DNA of 64,000 nucleotides from Kryptolebias marmoratus. Lineage: Eukaryota > Chordata > Actinopteri > Cyprinodontiformes > Rivulidae. The stretch's first letter is position 1. Each line of letters begins with the position of its first letter. Under the pieces are notes generated by a model that ran no database searches, was not told where the DNA came from, and saw only the letters and a program-made list of their open reading frames with translations. This document shows positions 27,579 through 56,394 of this stretch, piece by piece. The stretch is from contig NC_051451.1 in NCBI RefSeq assembly GCF_001649575.2, positions 21,185,744 through 21,249,743 on the forward strand, given 5' to 3'. A program made the translations under genes and the position numbers.

Positions 27579-27760
27579 CTTCGTTTTGAATCTTCCGCTG
27601 TTTCATCTTTATTCCCGCCCACAAAATACGTCAGTTACGTAACGACCGTTAAACCCGACGTACTGTCTGCGGTACAAACCGTTCAAGAAGCGAAGACGTA
27701 AACAAACTGGGAATTAATTCAGCTAAACTCGCTAAAGAGAGAAAGAACCGCCGATGCAGC
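27579..27760 (-). promoter_or_regulatory. arhgap19: arhgap19 promoter with E2F, CHR-like and D-box motifs
   Basis: The sequence just upstream of the start codon is richer in CpG than its surroundings. It carries TTCCCGCC at 27612-27619 (E2F consensus) and TTTGAA at 27585-27590 (CHR-like). TACGTCA lies at 27627-27633 (CRE/ATF-like). The palindrome GTTACGTAAC at 27634-27643 contains TTACGTAA, the PAR-bZIP/NFIL3 D-box consensus. The motifs are exact matches, but their function is inferred. Confidence 0.5.
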
Positions 27761-30077
27761 AAGGAGAAACAGTTGGCTAATCATTTTTATAGCAGACTAA
27801 AAGAAACAAAACAGGAAAAACAGCTGGCAAAGTGTGAAAAAAGAAGATCAGAATTAAAAACACGTTTTATAGAAACAAAGGGAAATTGCTTTTGTTTCTA
27901 GTAAACATGGAAGTACATGACACAAGATAGTTCATTCTAAAACATGAAGTATAAGACTAAAAAAAGTAAACATAAAAATAACAAAAGTTAATTAAATTAA
28001 GTTGTACACAGGAGAAAGATTAGCTTAAATGTGATTTTAAAAAAGCATAATATTTCTTTGTAACTGAGAAATTGCACTTGGTTGTTGCACTTAAGTTCTG
28101 TAATATGCAAAGAATTAATGAGATTGTATAAAATAATCTTTTGTCTTATACAATCTTTTTTTCTTTAGTGCTACATCTTTAAAATACCAGTATTGTAGAT
28201 CCAGTGGTGGATTTAAGAAGTGGTGCAGCTGCCACAAAAAAAGGAAAAAAAAAATCTTTCTGCCCCAGTTGCTGCTCTACTTGTCGCCTACCTATAAATT
28301 TTTGTACATTTTGCATGTTTTGATGTTGACAGTCAAGGACATCTCTGCAGAACTCAAACCTTCATCCCAGCTCATTAATTTAGAATTCACACATACCCGT
28401 TTTGAATTTCTGAATGGTTTATCCACCAACCAGACCCAGAAATTTCACCAGCAGAGATCATCCATCAAAGCAGCTTCTGAGAGGCTGCTGGTGCTCTACC
28501 CCTGCAGGTAACAGGTAAAATGTAGTCATTACCAAATGAAATCTACAATAAATCTTGACCCCCTGCTAGAATCTCATGCCAAACCTTTGCCACAGTTAAA
28601 AGAAACAACTTCCTAGATAGCCACTGTGTAGGTCTGACAAACTACAATTTTGTGTCTCTGTGTTCATTGTGCTAAAAATTTAGATATGTGGGACACTTTG
28701 TCCTATTTTATCAAATGCAACACTGGCAGTTTAAAAATTACACCATGTAGCCTAAAAAATAGATAATTTAAACCAATTAGTAGGGTTTTATGTTATTTAT
28801 ACAATCATTTTTGAAAGACATAAAGAAACATGGACATTAGATGCAGTTTGTCAAGCATGATAAACATGGTGACAATAGGTAAAAATAGCTCAAATATAAT
28901 TTATTTATTGCTTTGAATATTACCTGATTAGGTCTTTGATTGGGCTTTAAGCAGGTTCATAATTCAGGTTGTATTTTGGTTGTCAAGGTTTATTAATCCA
29001 AACAAACCAGAGTCTACTAAGTCATGGTGACATTCAGCACTTAAGGCAATTCAGGATTGGTTTTATAGGTGATATTTATTCATGTAAATCAAAGAGGGCT
29101 GGGTATCAGGTGACCGATCACTACTTTAAATCTTCAGGGTCATATTTCTAATAAAAAAATTCCAATATGAGAGGTTTTATAACAGAATGAGAGCTGTTTC
29201 AGGAAATAAAGGTGGAAGGAAAAGGTTTTTGGTTATGTAAGAATGTGTATCAACAAACTGATTAAATTCAGTCACTTTGTATCATCAAAGCACAATAGAT
29301 TTGATGATTTCTAATTATATGTTTTATTTAAATAATGGGCTACAAGTTTTAAGAGTTTTATCTTTATTCCATATGCTGTGACGCTGACTTAAATTTGCAG
29401 CAAATAGAGAATAAATTTAAGTTTTTGTTTTTCACACCCTAAAAGATACAATAATCAAAAAAACATTTTACCTGTATTATGATTGTAATTAGTTTTTGAA
29501 AGATCTTTCAAAAGATGTAATTAAATCAACACAGTTTTGTTATTAATTTTGTCAAGTAACATACTATAATTTGATCCTACATCCATGTGAAAGAAATACA
29601 TTTCTAGTCTTAGATCATCTAAGATAGATGATTGGAAGTTGATCACAGGCAGTTGTTGATATAATTGTTTTTTTCTCTTTTTTGCTCTTGAGTCAGGGCA
29701 GTGCTGCATTATCACACAATAGTAGCAATCGAAATCAAAAGCAGTTGTTCTCATGAACCATTACCTTACTTTAGTTGTGAGTAAGCTATAAAGAAGCTCA
29801 CAGCCCTGTCCTATTGCCTGTTTCCTATTCCTGCTGCTTTTCTTAACGACACAAAGATTTTTCCTATTTCACCATAATTAACAAACAATCCAGGCTATAA
29901 TTTAAATCAAAGCTAATGAAATGTATAAAAGCAAGATTAAAAATGTAGTTCTGACACATGCCAGTAAAAAAGTGACATGTTAACAATTAATCAGTGGGAA
30001 CTATTGTCAGTAAGTAAGAGTGATGTGCATAAATACTGTTAAAAATAATACAACATAAAATTCACAAACTATTTAAC
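27761..30077. other. arhgap19-GPCR intergenic region
   Basis: About 2.3 kb of AT-rich DNA separates the arhgap19 promoter from the 3' end of the receptor gene. I see no exon, RNA gene or confidently identified repeat. A plus-strand open frame of 80 codons at 28269-28511 has no domain features. Confidence 0.5.
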
Positions 30078-30647
30078 TTTTTATTAAAAGCAATTTGCAC
30101 TTTTTTGATATGGATACGTAACAGTTTGAGAAACAATAAACCTGAAAGAAAATGCTCTAACAACTTTTTAAGTATATAAACAATACAGTGATAAACATCT
30201 TGTTGAGTAAATCCAGTGTAAATGTTGGTAACGGACACCAGACTTAAAAAAGAAGCACATTTTCTTACATTGATGTCTTATGCCATAACAAAAGTATTTT
30301 TTTTTTACAAACAGAATGATTTTTCATTGAAAAGATATCTGAGAAACATCACACAGCAGTACATTACAGACATATGACATATATTCTATAGCAAAATATA
30401 CATTTTTGCAGCATTTACAAAAATAGCATTTTTTTTTCTTTTTTCTTGCAAGACTGAAATACTATTATAAACAGAAAGAAAGTAAAGAAAACAAGATTCG
30501 GATACATCATGAAAAGATTTCTTGGGCTCTTTTTTTTTTTTTGGTGAGGAAAGAGACATTCAGAGCCTTCCCCATCTAACCCTATTCTGATTTCTGTGTT
30601 TCTCTTTTCTTTTCTTTGATCATTGTGCCAGTGTCCTCACAAGAACT
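30078..30647 (-). other. Putative 3' untranslated region of the orphan GPCR
   Basis: This AT-rich stretch follows the receptor stop codon. AATAAA on the minus strand (TTTATT at 30079-30084) is the likely poly(A) signal, giving a UTR of about 570 nt. T-rich blocks lie at 30297-30306 and 30530-30542. Confidence 0.45.
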
Positions 30648-33115
30648 TCATGTCCTCAGCCAAGACAGCCCCCGGTACTTGAAGGAAAAGCGAGGTCTCA
30701 ACCTGCCCAAAGTTCTCCAGCACGCCCTGCGAAACGTGTGGGAAGAGATACAGAAGAGTAACGGGTCCAGGGCGCCTTTGATGTACCACAGTGGAAGTGA
30801 CAAATACGATTTGAGAACGGTGTAGACAGAGAGGACCGTGTCGGACCACACCACCACGTAGACCTGCATCAGTGAGGAGGCAATGTCTGGGAAATTGAAC
30901 AGAAAAAAGGCCACCACAACTGCACCTGAAATAACAATAATAAAAAAGTTTAAATTAAAAAGGACTTTCAAAAGGTCATCTGTCAAAAGTCTCACTTTTT
31001 GGACTGATCCAACACTTGGACTGGATTTTTAATACCACAATCCAAAGACATAAAAAAAATTTTTTTCAATAACTTACCCATAAGTTTCAGAGCTCTTTTC
31101 TCATTTAAAAGTAACTTTCCGTTTCGATGGCACTGGATATCTCTTCTTCCCTCTAAATCCGGTCTCATAAGACCCATGTTTCTCCTCTGACGACCATTCC
31201 TCTTTAGGTGGAGCAGGATGAGCATATAGAGGGTAAAGATGGAGACCAGCGGGACCTGTAGATAAGCAGGAAAGTCAAGTGGCCGTGTTTGACGCAGATA
31301 AGCAAATACAACCTGTGAAACATCACTGATCTTACCAGAAAAAAGAACCCTGCTCTCAGAAGCAAGGCTCCTTTATAGATGTGTGCAGGAGCAGGTTCTG
31401 TCATTTCACACATGGTGGATACCTTAAAAGCATCTTCCTGTGTTGTTGCTGTGTAGTCCAGAATGCAGGCAAATGCCTGGTCATAGACCAGAGCAAACGG
31501 CACAGCTGAGACCAGAGAAACGATCCATACAATGAGAAGGCATGGCAGTCGAGACTTCTTTTGAAAAGAAAGGTGAAAGGAAAAGAAAACTCAGTCATTA
31601 TTAGGATTTTGAGCACCAAACCTTCTTAAGACCACTAATTACTGTGCACAACAATGCACACACACATCTGTTCAGAATAGCACACATGGGTACAAAACTA
31701 TATTTAGAAGAATTCTGCAACTCTGTGCACAAAAACTAATCTCACAATGAAAAACGTGCTTGAAATGTTATAACAGCTATAAAAAAGATACTTGTGTGGG
31801 AGTTATTTGGTGTGTGGATATATTTTGTTCTTTGTTAAAGAACTGCACCACAAATTTCACATCACATGATAGCAGTGAGAAAACCCATTAAAGCGAAAAC
31901 AGAAAAGTGACCATTAACACCTGTCATGACCAAACAGCACAGCTTTATTGTGCAAGTACTCAACCTTCAGACTGGAGAGAGACCACATGGTGTGGCAGAT
32001 TGCTGCGTAACTCTCAGTGGTGAAGGTCACGATAACCCAGCTTGTGGTTGCGCAGTACATTTGGCGCACCATGAAGTACACCTTGCACACTGCCTGGCCA
32101 AGGCGCCATGGATAGCTCTCCCAGTAATACCGATACAAAGTCACTGGGATGGTCAACAGCTGTAGAATGTCTAAGATAATAGAAATAATAAAGAATTACA
32201 GAAGGAAGTCAGAAAAAAATAAGTCTCTGTCCGGGCAAGGTTGGGCTTTTAAAACAACTCACTCATGTCACTTTTCACAAAGAATTGTTTCTCAGTACTA
32301 TGTGCTCTATGACTGATGTCAAGGCCAAAAAGGCACTAACTATTACTAACTGTTTGACAAATCATCTCTTCAAACATGATTGGACTTTCCATTTCATTTT
32401 GAGTTTGGATGCAGATTAAATTCTGCACAGTGTAGATAAGTGAGAGCTGCCAAATCTTGGAACAGGCAACACCAAGTTGAGAAAAATCAGTCAAACTGAG
32501 ATAATATACACACCACAAACGTCACACAAAAATTGCCATTTCAGTTGCACTTTAACGTGATTTCCACACTCTGTTCTAAATGGCATGTGTCAGTCTTCCA
32601 TTCACTATTTGCTCAGTGTAAAGCAGGCATACACAAGAAAGAAAATGACTCTGAATTGTGTCACTGCTACCATTCTGTAGAGGTGAATGATGATGTACCT
32701 GACATAACGAGGCTGAGTAGATAAAATCGAATGGCGCTGACTCTCATGTGAGCATCCATAAGGAGTGTCAGTATGCTCACACCATTGAATAAGACCTGTA
32801 AAGCATTTGGGGAGAACAACTGATGATTCACAATGTACAGTCTGCACATCATTAGGTTTTGTAGCTCAGGTTTGCCGCTTTACTTTTTTCTTTTTTGCCA
32901 CATTCCTTTGACTGCTAGACAATGACATAACTGCTGTGTGTCTTGGGGAACTCGAGTATACGTACTCCAAAGAAGAAGACGATGCTGTAGAAGATGGTCA
33001 TGGGGACAGCGACTGTTAGTGGCTCACTTTTAGTGACACTGATGTCAAGCTTTGGCGTTTCACTCGGGCTGACATTACAGCTGAAGAGGAATGACAGCTG
33101 CTCTGAGTTGTTCAT
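30648..33115 (-). CDS. Orphan class A (rhodopsin-like) GPCR, six coding exons
   Basis: The minus-strand exons are 32966-33115, 32699-32795, 31965-32170, 31336-31557, 31078-31255 and 30648-30925. All have GT-AG borders and consistent phase, giving 376 aa with no stop. Visible features: an N-terminal sequon NVS; TM1 with N1.50 ([12 protein letters not shown]); TM2 with D2.50 at D83, whose codon is split by an intron; the ECL1 motif YPWRLG; and C111, the TM3 disulfide cysteine. TM5 retains P5.50 and Y5.58 ([13 protein letters not shown]). Helix 8 and a short basic tail end in GLSWLRT. Residues around TM3 ([10 protein letters not shown]) and ECL1 recall the TRH, neurotensin, ghrelin and neuromedin-U receptor group, but I cannot name it. 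Oddities: E-S-Y at 135-137 instead of E/D-R-Y; F-N-F-P at 294-297 instead of C-W-x-P; D-P-L-L-F at 338-342 instead of N-P-x-x-Y. The ligand is unknown. Confidence 0.85.
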
Positions 33116-33225
33116 GATGAGGCTGCCAGGTGAGCTGCGATGTTTCGATGAAAATTGTGAACACTAACTCCACTCCACTGCTGAGTTGAAATAATGAAAA
33201 TCCGTTTTCCAAATTGATCCACTCT

Positions 33226-34190
33226 ACTGTAAATAAAAAAAAATGACCATAAAAAAATATGAAGGCCATTAACAAGTAATCCTCCAATCAAATTAAATAT
33301 ATTTGCTTATTATTAGGCAGATTTTAAATTAATGTGCCAAAATCCAGTTTTATGGTGGCTTTGCATGAATTAGTTTGCAAATGTAGTGGCTCTTCTAATA
33401 TTGAAATGTAAAAGAGAGGAACACAAAGCCCATCTGCTGTTTTAATTGCTCATAAAGAGCTGGCTTGTGGATAAAAGCCCTGAGAGAGAAAAAGAGGAGT
33501 TAATGTGTTTGTTTCAGTACATTTCAAACTGAGCACATGTTTTCATTTAATATAATAGATTAAACATTAAGTTGATTTACAATAAAAAAAATAAATCATT
33601 TAATAAAAAAAAACATCCAAATTTATGATCAAATCTCTTATTCTTTACTGCACATTAGAGGATGTAAAGAATGAAAACAGGCATCTGTTCAAAAATATTG
33701 ATGAAAAGAAAAAATATTAAGCTAAAAAAATTTCTCAAACCTTTTGCAAATTCAGACCAAATATGATACCTTTTACACATGATTTAATATGACAAATATT
33801 TTCAGCTGAGATCTAAAAATAAATTTTAGTAATGTTAACTGAACAGAGGGCATATAGGGTGTGGTGCTGCAATTATGATAATCTCTAAATCTTTTATGTT
33901 TCTGTTATTAAAAGGAAATACAACAACTTTTTATGATTTAATTAAAACACCTTTTGAACCTGGTACCCCAATAACAGCAAGAGGTAGCCTATTTGAATGT
34001 ATTTAAAAATTAATGAATAAACTCACCTATTTGGGAGTAGATGCAGGATAAATACCAGCAGTTATTCTCACAGGCATAAAAAATCCCCAGCTTTGGTCGT
34101 CTTCCTCCGTACAACAATGAGCTTCTTACTCCCTCTCTGAGTCTAGCCTGCTCCCCTCTCTCCCTTCTTCCACAGACACACTCTTAGTCA
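33226..34190 (-). other. GPCR 5' untranslated exon and leader intron
   Basis: A TTTACAG acceptor follows a T-rich tract in gene direction. It places the start of the first coding exon at about 33226, 110 nt before the ATG. Upstream, a donor AATAG|GTGAGT ends at 34027, so a non-coding first exon of about 160 nt (roughly 34027-34190) is likely. The intron between them (33227-34026) is very AT-rich and shows no other exon. The transcription start is not defined. Confidence 0.5.
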
Positions 34191-34239
34191 TAACAGTGGC
34201 TGGTAATATCTTATGTAAATCAGTGCAGCAGCTAATATT

Positions 34240-34302
34240 TACATATAGATACACATTTATATACATATAGATACACATATATATACATATAGATATATAT
34301 AT
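34240..34302. repeat. AT-rich short tandem repeat (ATATAGATACAC-like units)
   Basis: Imperfect units of ACATATAGATACACAT and ATATATACATATAG repeat over about 60 bp, just upstream of the receptor's putative first exon. Confidence 0.7.
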
Positions 34303-34845
34303 GCGAGACTATTCTGTTTGACTTAGAAAAAAGTTTCAAAACATAAAATAATGGTTAAACATTCAAATGCTTTTGCAAGATTGCTGAAGACAAAACATAA
34401 ATTACCAAGTGCTTCATCAATGTATCAATCATTATCTACTGGTTAAGAGTCACTCAAACCTGAATTTGGTAACTTCAATAAAAACAACTATCATATCAGT
34501 GGAAGCTGTCATCATAACATAACAATACACATAATCCAGTGTTTCAAAAACACGTCACTCTGGCTCCCCTTGTTGTGCCCTGTACACCATTTGCAAATAT
34601 CCACTGTGCCCAGGCAATAACATCCAGTAGGAAAGAATCTCTACCTGTTGTCAATCAGCGCTGCTTTCTAAGTTACCATGGTAACCAAATCAGCTTCCTC
34701 TTCTGCAAGGAAGGGCTTTTGGAGGCAGAATGGAAGCATACAAGGGAGGATGAGCACCTACAGGTATTGTTGCTGCATTCCAAACTGTGCAGTCCTTGAA
34801 GGAATCTAAATTGCCCGTTGAATTGCCAAAGTTTTAAACAATGAA

Positions 34846-35108
34846 CTCGGACGATCAGCTAGTGCTCAGAGTATGTGCTGGGGATGACTTTCAGCTACTA
34901 CCATACCAAATTTGTAGCGTAATATCTCTAAAAATGAGTGAGTTAGTCATTTTTTGTGCTTGCTAAGGTTAGTTAGCTGTGTTGGCCATCTTGAATTCAG
35001 TTGAAGATGTGCATCTATTTATTAATTTCTGAGCGTTTCATTAAATTTGTCCTGTGGATCAAGGGATATTTTGCTAACAGACAGTCAAACGAACACACAA
35101 TCACAGAC
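34846..35108 (-). repeat. Interspersed repeat family R1, copy C (minus orientation)
   Basis: Its reverse complement shares, in the same order, the blocks GTTAGCAAAATATC, TGCACATCT, CAAGATGGC and ACAGCTAA with the copies at 39221-39382 and 41448-41680. It extends about 130 bp further (GATATTACGCTACAAATTTG and beyond), so it is the most complete copy here. It has no coding capacity. It resembles a 3'-end fragment of a retroelement widespread in fish genomes, but I cannot name the family. Confidence 0.6.
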
Positions 35109-35603
35109 ACAGGGAGTTACATAGCTTAGATGACTACAGTGGAGAGAATGACAAGAATTAGATAATGCCTCTTCCTATACAGTCATTCACGTTTTAATTA
35201 ACTAACCTTCAGCAAAGCAGTAGCATTTAAATTTGATTAAATGTTTAAATGGCAGAGTGCTCTATTACTTCTCTGGTAAGGGTTTGAAATGTAGTTTCTT
35301 TATTTGTTAAGTTTCTACAGAAATCACTTTATGTTATTCCAACATTTTTTTCTAGCTGAGACAGCAAACTATCATGAAGATAATTGCTTTAAGAAGAACA
35401 TCCTGGAGACAAGCTTTTTAGCAAATCAGATATACCTGTGTGAAATCTGCTTTAAAGGTCTATCCTGCTGGGGTAAGAAGTAGATTCAATTTTAAAAAAA
35501 GATGGTAAATGATCCACAATTCAACACCTTTTTAAATCTCTACAGGTTCTGCAACGTGCTTTACAGAGTTTCTCATACAGCACTGTCATTTAAATGTCTT
35601 TAG

Positions 35604-35668
<65 letters not shown>
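35604..35668. repeat. Compound (AC)n(AT)n microsatellite
   Basis: About 22 nt of AC dinucleotide run directly into about 42 nt of AT dinucleotide, between the GPCR and abcc2. The AT block can form a cruciform or hairpin and is likely hypervariable. Confidence 0.95.
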
Positions 35669-35669
<1 letters not shown>

Positions 35670-35966
35670 TACTCACTGGGCCATGCTGCTAAAAGAGGTT
35701 TGGTTCACTAACAAAAAGCAGCTGAAGTCTTAACTGTTTTAAATAATTACAATATTGAGACAGTGAAGATGAAATTGTATCTTGTATTTAACCAATTAAT
35801 TTTTTTTTGAAATTGGTAATAAAATAGGGGACCAATTTTGCATCATATTTCAAGAAAAAACAACTCAGTTGGCAGTCAAAAAACAAGACGCAATGTGTCA
35901 TCAAAAAGTACAGAATGTCAAACTCTTGAAACAATTTTCTGATTCTGTCGTTTTTTAGAAAGAACA

Positions 35967-36149
35967 TTTATTGTTCACATACAAAAATTATATACATGTA
36001 CAGAATTTCTTTATAATGCTTCCTACAAATACAATACATATTGCAATGTTTATTCAACTTTTCAGGTGACACATACACAGAAAAAATAAAAATAAAAAAA
36101 TTCAGCATATCAAATCATCCTTCTAACAAAAAAATACAAAATCACTTAA
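35967..36149 (-). terminator. abcc2: abcc2 3' UTR and poly(A) signal
   Basis: AATAAA on the minus strand (TTTATT at 35967-35972) lies about 180 nt after the abcc2 stop codon. No stronger signal occurs earlier, so the 3' UTR is probably short. Confidence 0.55.
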
Positions 36150-52460
<16,311 letters not shown>

Positions 52461-53100
52461 GATCCACTGTGATAACTTCAGCCGCACTTCGCTGATTAGA
52501 CAACCACCCTCCTTGTGTCCTCTTCTTTACTGCAGCTGAGTTTGGCTCAAATACTGCTACCCTCACCTCTGTCCACCCACAGACCTGATACAGTCACAGG
52601 ATGTGGCTGAAAGGGACTTTGATCCATGAGTCTTTGAAGCAAAAAAAAAAAATTGCCACCTTCTTGCTGTGAAGAGAATATATTATCGTGCCAAAAAAAA
52701 AAGTAAAAATAAAACTAAAGGAGCATTTTATTGCCTCGGTTTCTTTCTTTTAATGCAATAGATCTAAAATTTTATCTTCTTGGAATCCATGATGTTGTCT
52801 ACCAAGCACTCTAGAGCAAGTCCTCCGTTAAAAAAAATGAGAAAAACTCAAAAGATGTTGTCAATGTAAATGACAAATCTAACTTTAAAGCAACCCGCAA
52901 ACAGCCCTCAGCACTCATTCGTGTCTAAAGTTCAATAGCGCCTGCAGATGAGCGCAGAGAGTTAAAGGAAAGACATGGGATGAGTTGCGTAAGTGTTACT
53001 CTGCAGTTTTCCTTGTGTTGGGGAACAGCCTTCCAAAAAAGGGACTGTGTTTATAGACGGGAAAGGGAGGGAGGGGCGGGCCTCATTAGACCCATTTTCC
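52461..53100 (-). promoter_or_regulatory. abcc2: abcc2 upstream region
   Basis: The sequence before the abcc2 start is more GC-rich than the introns. A GC box (GGGGCGGG) sits at about 53074-53081 on the plus strand, within a purine-rich block. No TATA box is obvious. The limits are arbitrary. Confidence 0.35.
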
Positions 53101-56100
53101 TGTTGTGTTTCCACTTCTCTGCATAAATCTGGAATGAAAGCCAACTGTTCAACTAAAGAACAATTCAGCCAAATTCACAAAGAACATCATTTGAATCATA
53201 GTGAGGCTGCACTATGTTGCCAAAAATAATTGGCAGTACATGGAAATCTGATGGGAGATAAGAGGTGTGATAACTGCATGAACCTTATGCCTCTTTCTGT
53301 GTTTGATTCACAGAAAGAGGGGAGGGCTGGACTTCGAACCCTGTCTGTGATGTCTGACAACACTCTAGTAAAAATGGAGATAGGTGAGATTGAGATTGAG
53401 AACAAATTACCTTATCTCGTCTGGGCTCTCCAGAAGTTTAGACAAAAGGTAACTTCCAGGAGTTCTGGGGTCCTTCACTGCTTAAAGCAATGCTTCTGTG
53501 CCTTTTCTGATGGAGAACTGGCTCATGTGCTTCTTTAATTGTATATCAGTTTACCTTACAAAAGTTTAAGCAAAGATATGTCTATAGGAATGGAGAAAAA
53601 GAAAAACTTGAGATAAGTTTAATAAGCATTACTTTGTTGAATTTAGGATCATTATGCTAAAAAACTAATATATTATTAATACAAGAACACTATTTTTTGT
53701 AGAATCTAGCAGTTTGGAAATGTTGTATATTTCTGTATAATTATGATCTACTACATCAGCAGCCTTGTAAAATATCCTAAAAGGAAATCACAGTTTCATT
53801 CACTTTGTAAAACAAGCTTCCTATGGTGAAGAAATAAAAGCATGATGATTTAGAATCTCAGCCCTATTATTATGACACAAAAAATTAATTCTGAGGACCT
53901 GAGAAAAAAAATGTTATCACCAAAAGGTATTAAACCTAAATAAAGTTTTAACTCCACCAGTCAACAGATTAAAAACTGTGCACAGATGTTGAAAACTCCA
54001 GACTATTACTCTTACAAGGAATGATCAGCCAATAAAGAGTCCTTCTAAGAGCAAACTAGCTAATGTTTCATGTTTTATGATTGCATCGTGAGTCCACCCT
54101 TAGGAAGATGCAACGGATGAATATATCTAAAAATTGATGCAGATAGCAGGGGTACTTGTAGAAAATTCACTACTGCTCTAAAAAATTGTTTCTTGTGAGG
54201 CTTTTTCTAAAAAAGAATGCTTTATAGTCACCCAAAATAAACAAACAAAATGGCTAAAATGAGAGCAGTGGTATCCAGTCCTGGTTCTGGAGGGCCACTG
54301 TGCTGCATCTTTTAAATGCCTCTCTGCTTTAACACACCTGATTTAAATGACTGAGTGATTAACAGGCTTCTGCAGAACTTGAAGACCTGCTAAAGAGCAG
54401 AGAAACTACTAAAACATGCAGGATAGAGGCCCTGCAGGACCAGGATTTGACACCACTGGACTCAGGCAATGAATTTAAATTAAACCAGCAAATTCCAATT
54501 TATGACATTAATCTCTAGCAAAACAATTCATTTAACATGATGACAACTCTACATGCTAAAAGCACCTGATGTATCAAAACTCACCTTTCAGTACAAAGCA
54601 ACAGGAAACAATTCCTCCTACTGGATAAGCAGGAGTGATCAACAGGTACCTAAAAAGTTTAGTTGCAGATGATCATGTCATCCACTGACAGCAGGTTTAC
54701 ATCATTTTGCCACATTCAAATATCTAATGTTGGATTATTTTCCCTGAATAAATAAATGATCTCAAATAAAATGTTTGAAGGTTTTCTCCCAGACTTTCAG
54801 TAAAAAAAAAAAAAGTTCATTATTCTAAAGAAAAAGATACAATTCCATATCTGTTTCAGTTCAATTTTATCATTAGAATAGATGAATAATTTGGTAAACA
54901 AGAAAACTGTCAAGGCAATTTATGTGATAAAGACGGATTAAATTATAGAGGAGTAAAATCAATATTTGCCAATCAGATAAGCTGAGGGGTGAAAGTCATT
55001 AAGTTGCAAAGCTGCAAATACAAGCCTCATTGGAACTGAATCAAGTGGAGGGGAGGGTTATGGCTATCTGTGAGCAGGTCCGAAAACAGATGACTCCTAC
55101 TGTATCACATGTAATCATTACATTTTTTGTATCAACACAAGGACATAAACCTGCTGACTCATCGCGTGTAAAGCCTCAGAGAGTGCAATGTGAGGGCAGG
55201 GAACCTCAACCATGGTGAAAAAATGGTTGATTTACAACAACGCAGCTATAAAGAATGACAGGGAGAATGCTTTATAATAATTAGCCATTAGGGTTGGGTA
55301 CAATCTGTCATCTGATTAAAAAATGAACTCTGACAAGTACTTTGATAGTCAGCTGGGACTCAGACTATCTTGACAGAGAACTGGGAAAAGATAAATCCTG
55401 TCATTTTTTAAGCAAAACGTCAAAGATAAAGATTAGCTGACTAACCGATGACGGAATCTAACTGCGAACAGAAAAGTACATAAATGTATAATTTAAAACT
55501 GGTTAACAGGTTAATCAGACATATGATTACATAATGAAGAGATAATATTTTTCATAAGAAACTATTCTGTAATTTTCAAAGCATAAACTTGGTTTCATGC
55601 TCCTCGTGTGAGTAAATCCTGGTTTTATCTGTCATCTGTAAATGTTTTTTTTATGTATTACTTGTTCTGAAACAACTAATTTGATAAACTTTGACTGAAG
55701 ACTAAATCTGGTCACAGAAAACGGGGGAAAAACAGCCAGTCAGGTAACTATGTTTGTCATCATGACAATGCACTGCGAGGTTCATGGTACACAGTTGTAA
55801 AGTCATGTGACCGAGATTATGGTGCAATGTGAATTTTAAACCTTTCCCCCAAATCAGAAGGAAAAGACAGATTTTTAACCACATAGATGATTAGAATTGG
55901 CTCGTAGTCTTAAATCAGTTGGTTTAATAGAATTATTTAGAACATGACATCATTGTAGGTGTCTGTCAAGTCAGTGAAACATTCACTTTGTAATAATCAG
56001 ATTATTTGTCTAATGACATCACTGCTTCGGTAATGATCACTTTTGTGGCTTTACTATCAGAAAGCTACTTGTGAGACGAGTTTTGCTCAGTAGAAAAAAA

Positions 56101-56200
56101 CTTTTATTTGAGAACCAATTCAAAATAAGGGGATTTTACCATTAATACGCCACGATAAGCTCATAGCCTTTTAGCAGCATATTCTTTTATAATCTTATAA
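53101..56200. other. abcc2-cutc intergenic region
   Basis: About 3 kb without a recognised gene. It contains one MITE (described separately). A plus-strand open frame of 102 codons at 53230-53538 has no domain, signal or splice support. Confidence 0.5.
54266..54458. mobile_element. hAT-like MITE with about 31-bp terminal inverted repeats
   Basis: The left end CAGTGGTATCCAGTCCTGGT and the reverse complement of the right end (CAGTGGTGTCAAATCCTGGT) match over about 31 bp with few differences, both ending in AGGGCC. The element is 193 bp and has no open frame. Ends of the form CAGTG...CACTG suggest the hAT superfamily. I could not find an intact 8-bp target duplication, so this copy is old. Confidence 0.7.
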
Positions 56201-56394
56201 AAAGCCTAATTCATGTGGTATTTTTTGTTTTTTTAACTGAGGCTTTTATTCAATGTCAAATCCTTAGAAAGGGTGATTCACACTTCAATCACATTCCAAC
56301 CAGACTTCTGTTTCTCCTGGTATTAGTCAGGCCTTCTCTCACAGCTGCAGTTCATATTTAAACACTAACATGACAAAGAGAGCACGTCTCTTTT

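Noticed and set aside
53230..53538. 102-codon plus-strand open frame between abcc2 and cutc
   Set aside because: No recognisable family and no regulatory or splice context. Kept as non-coding.
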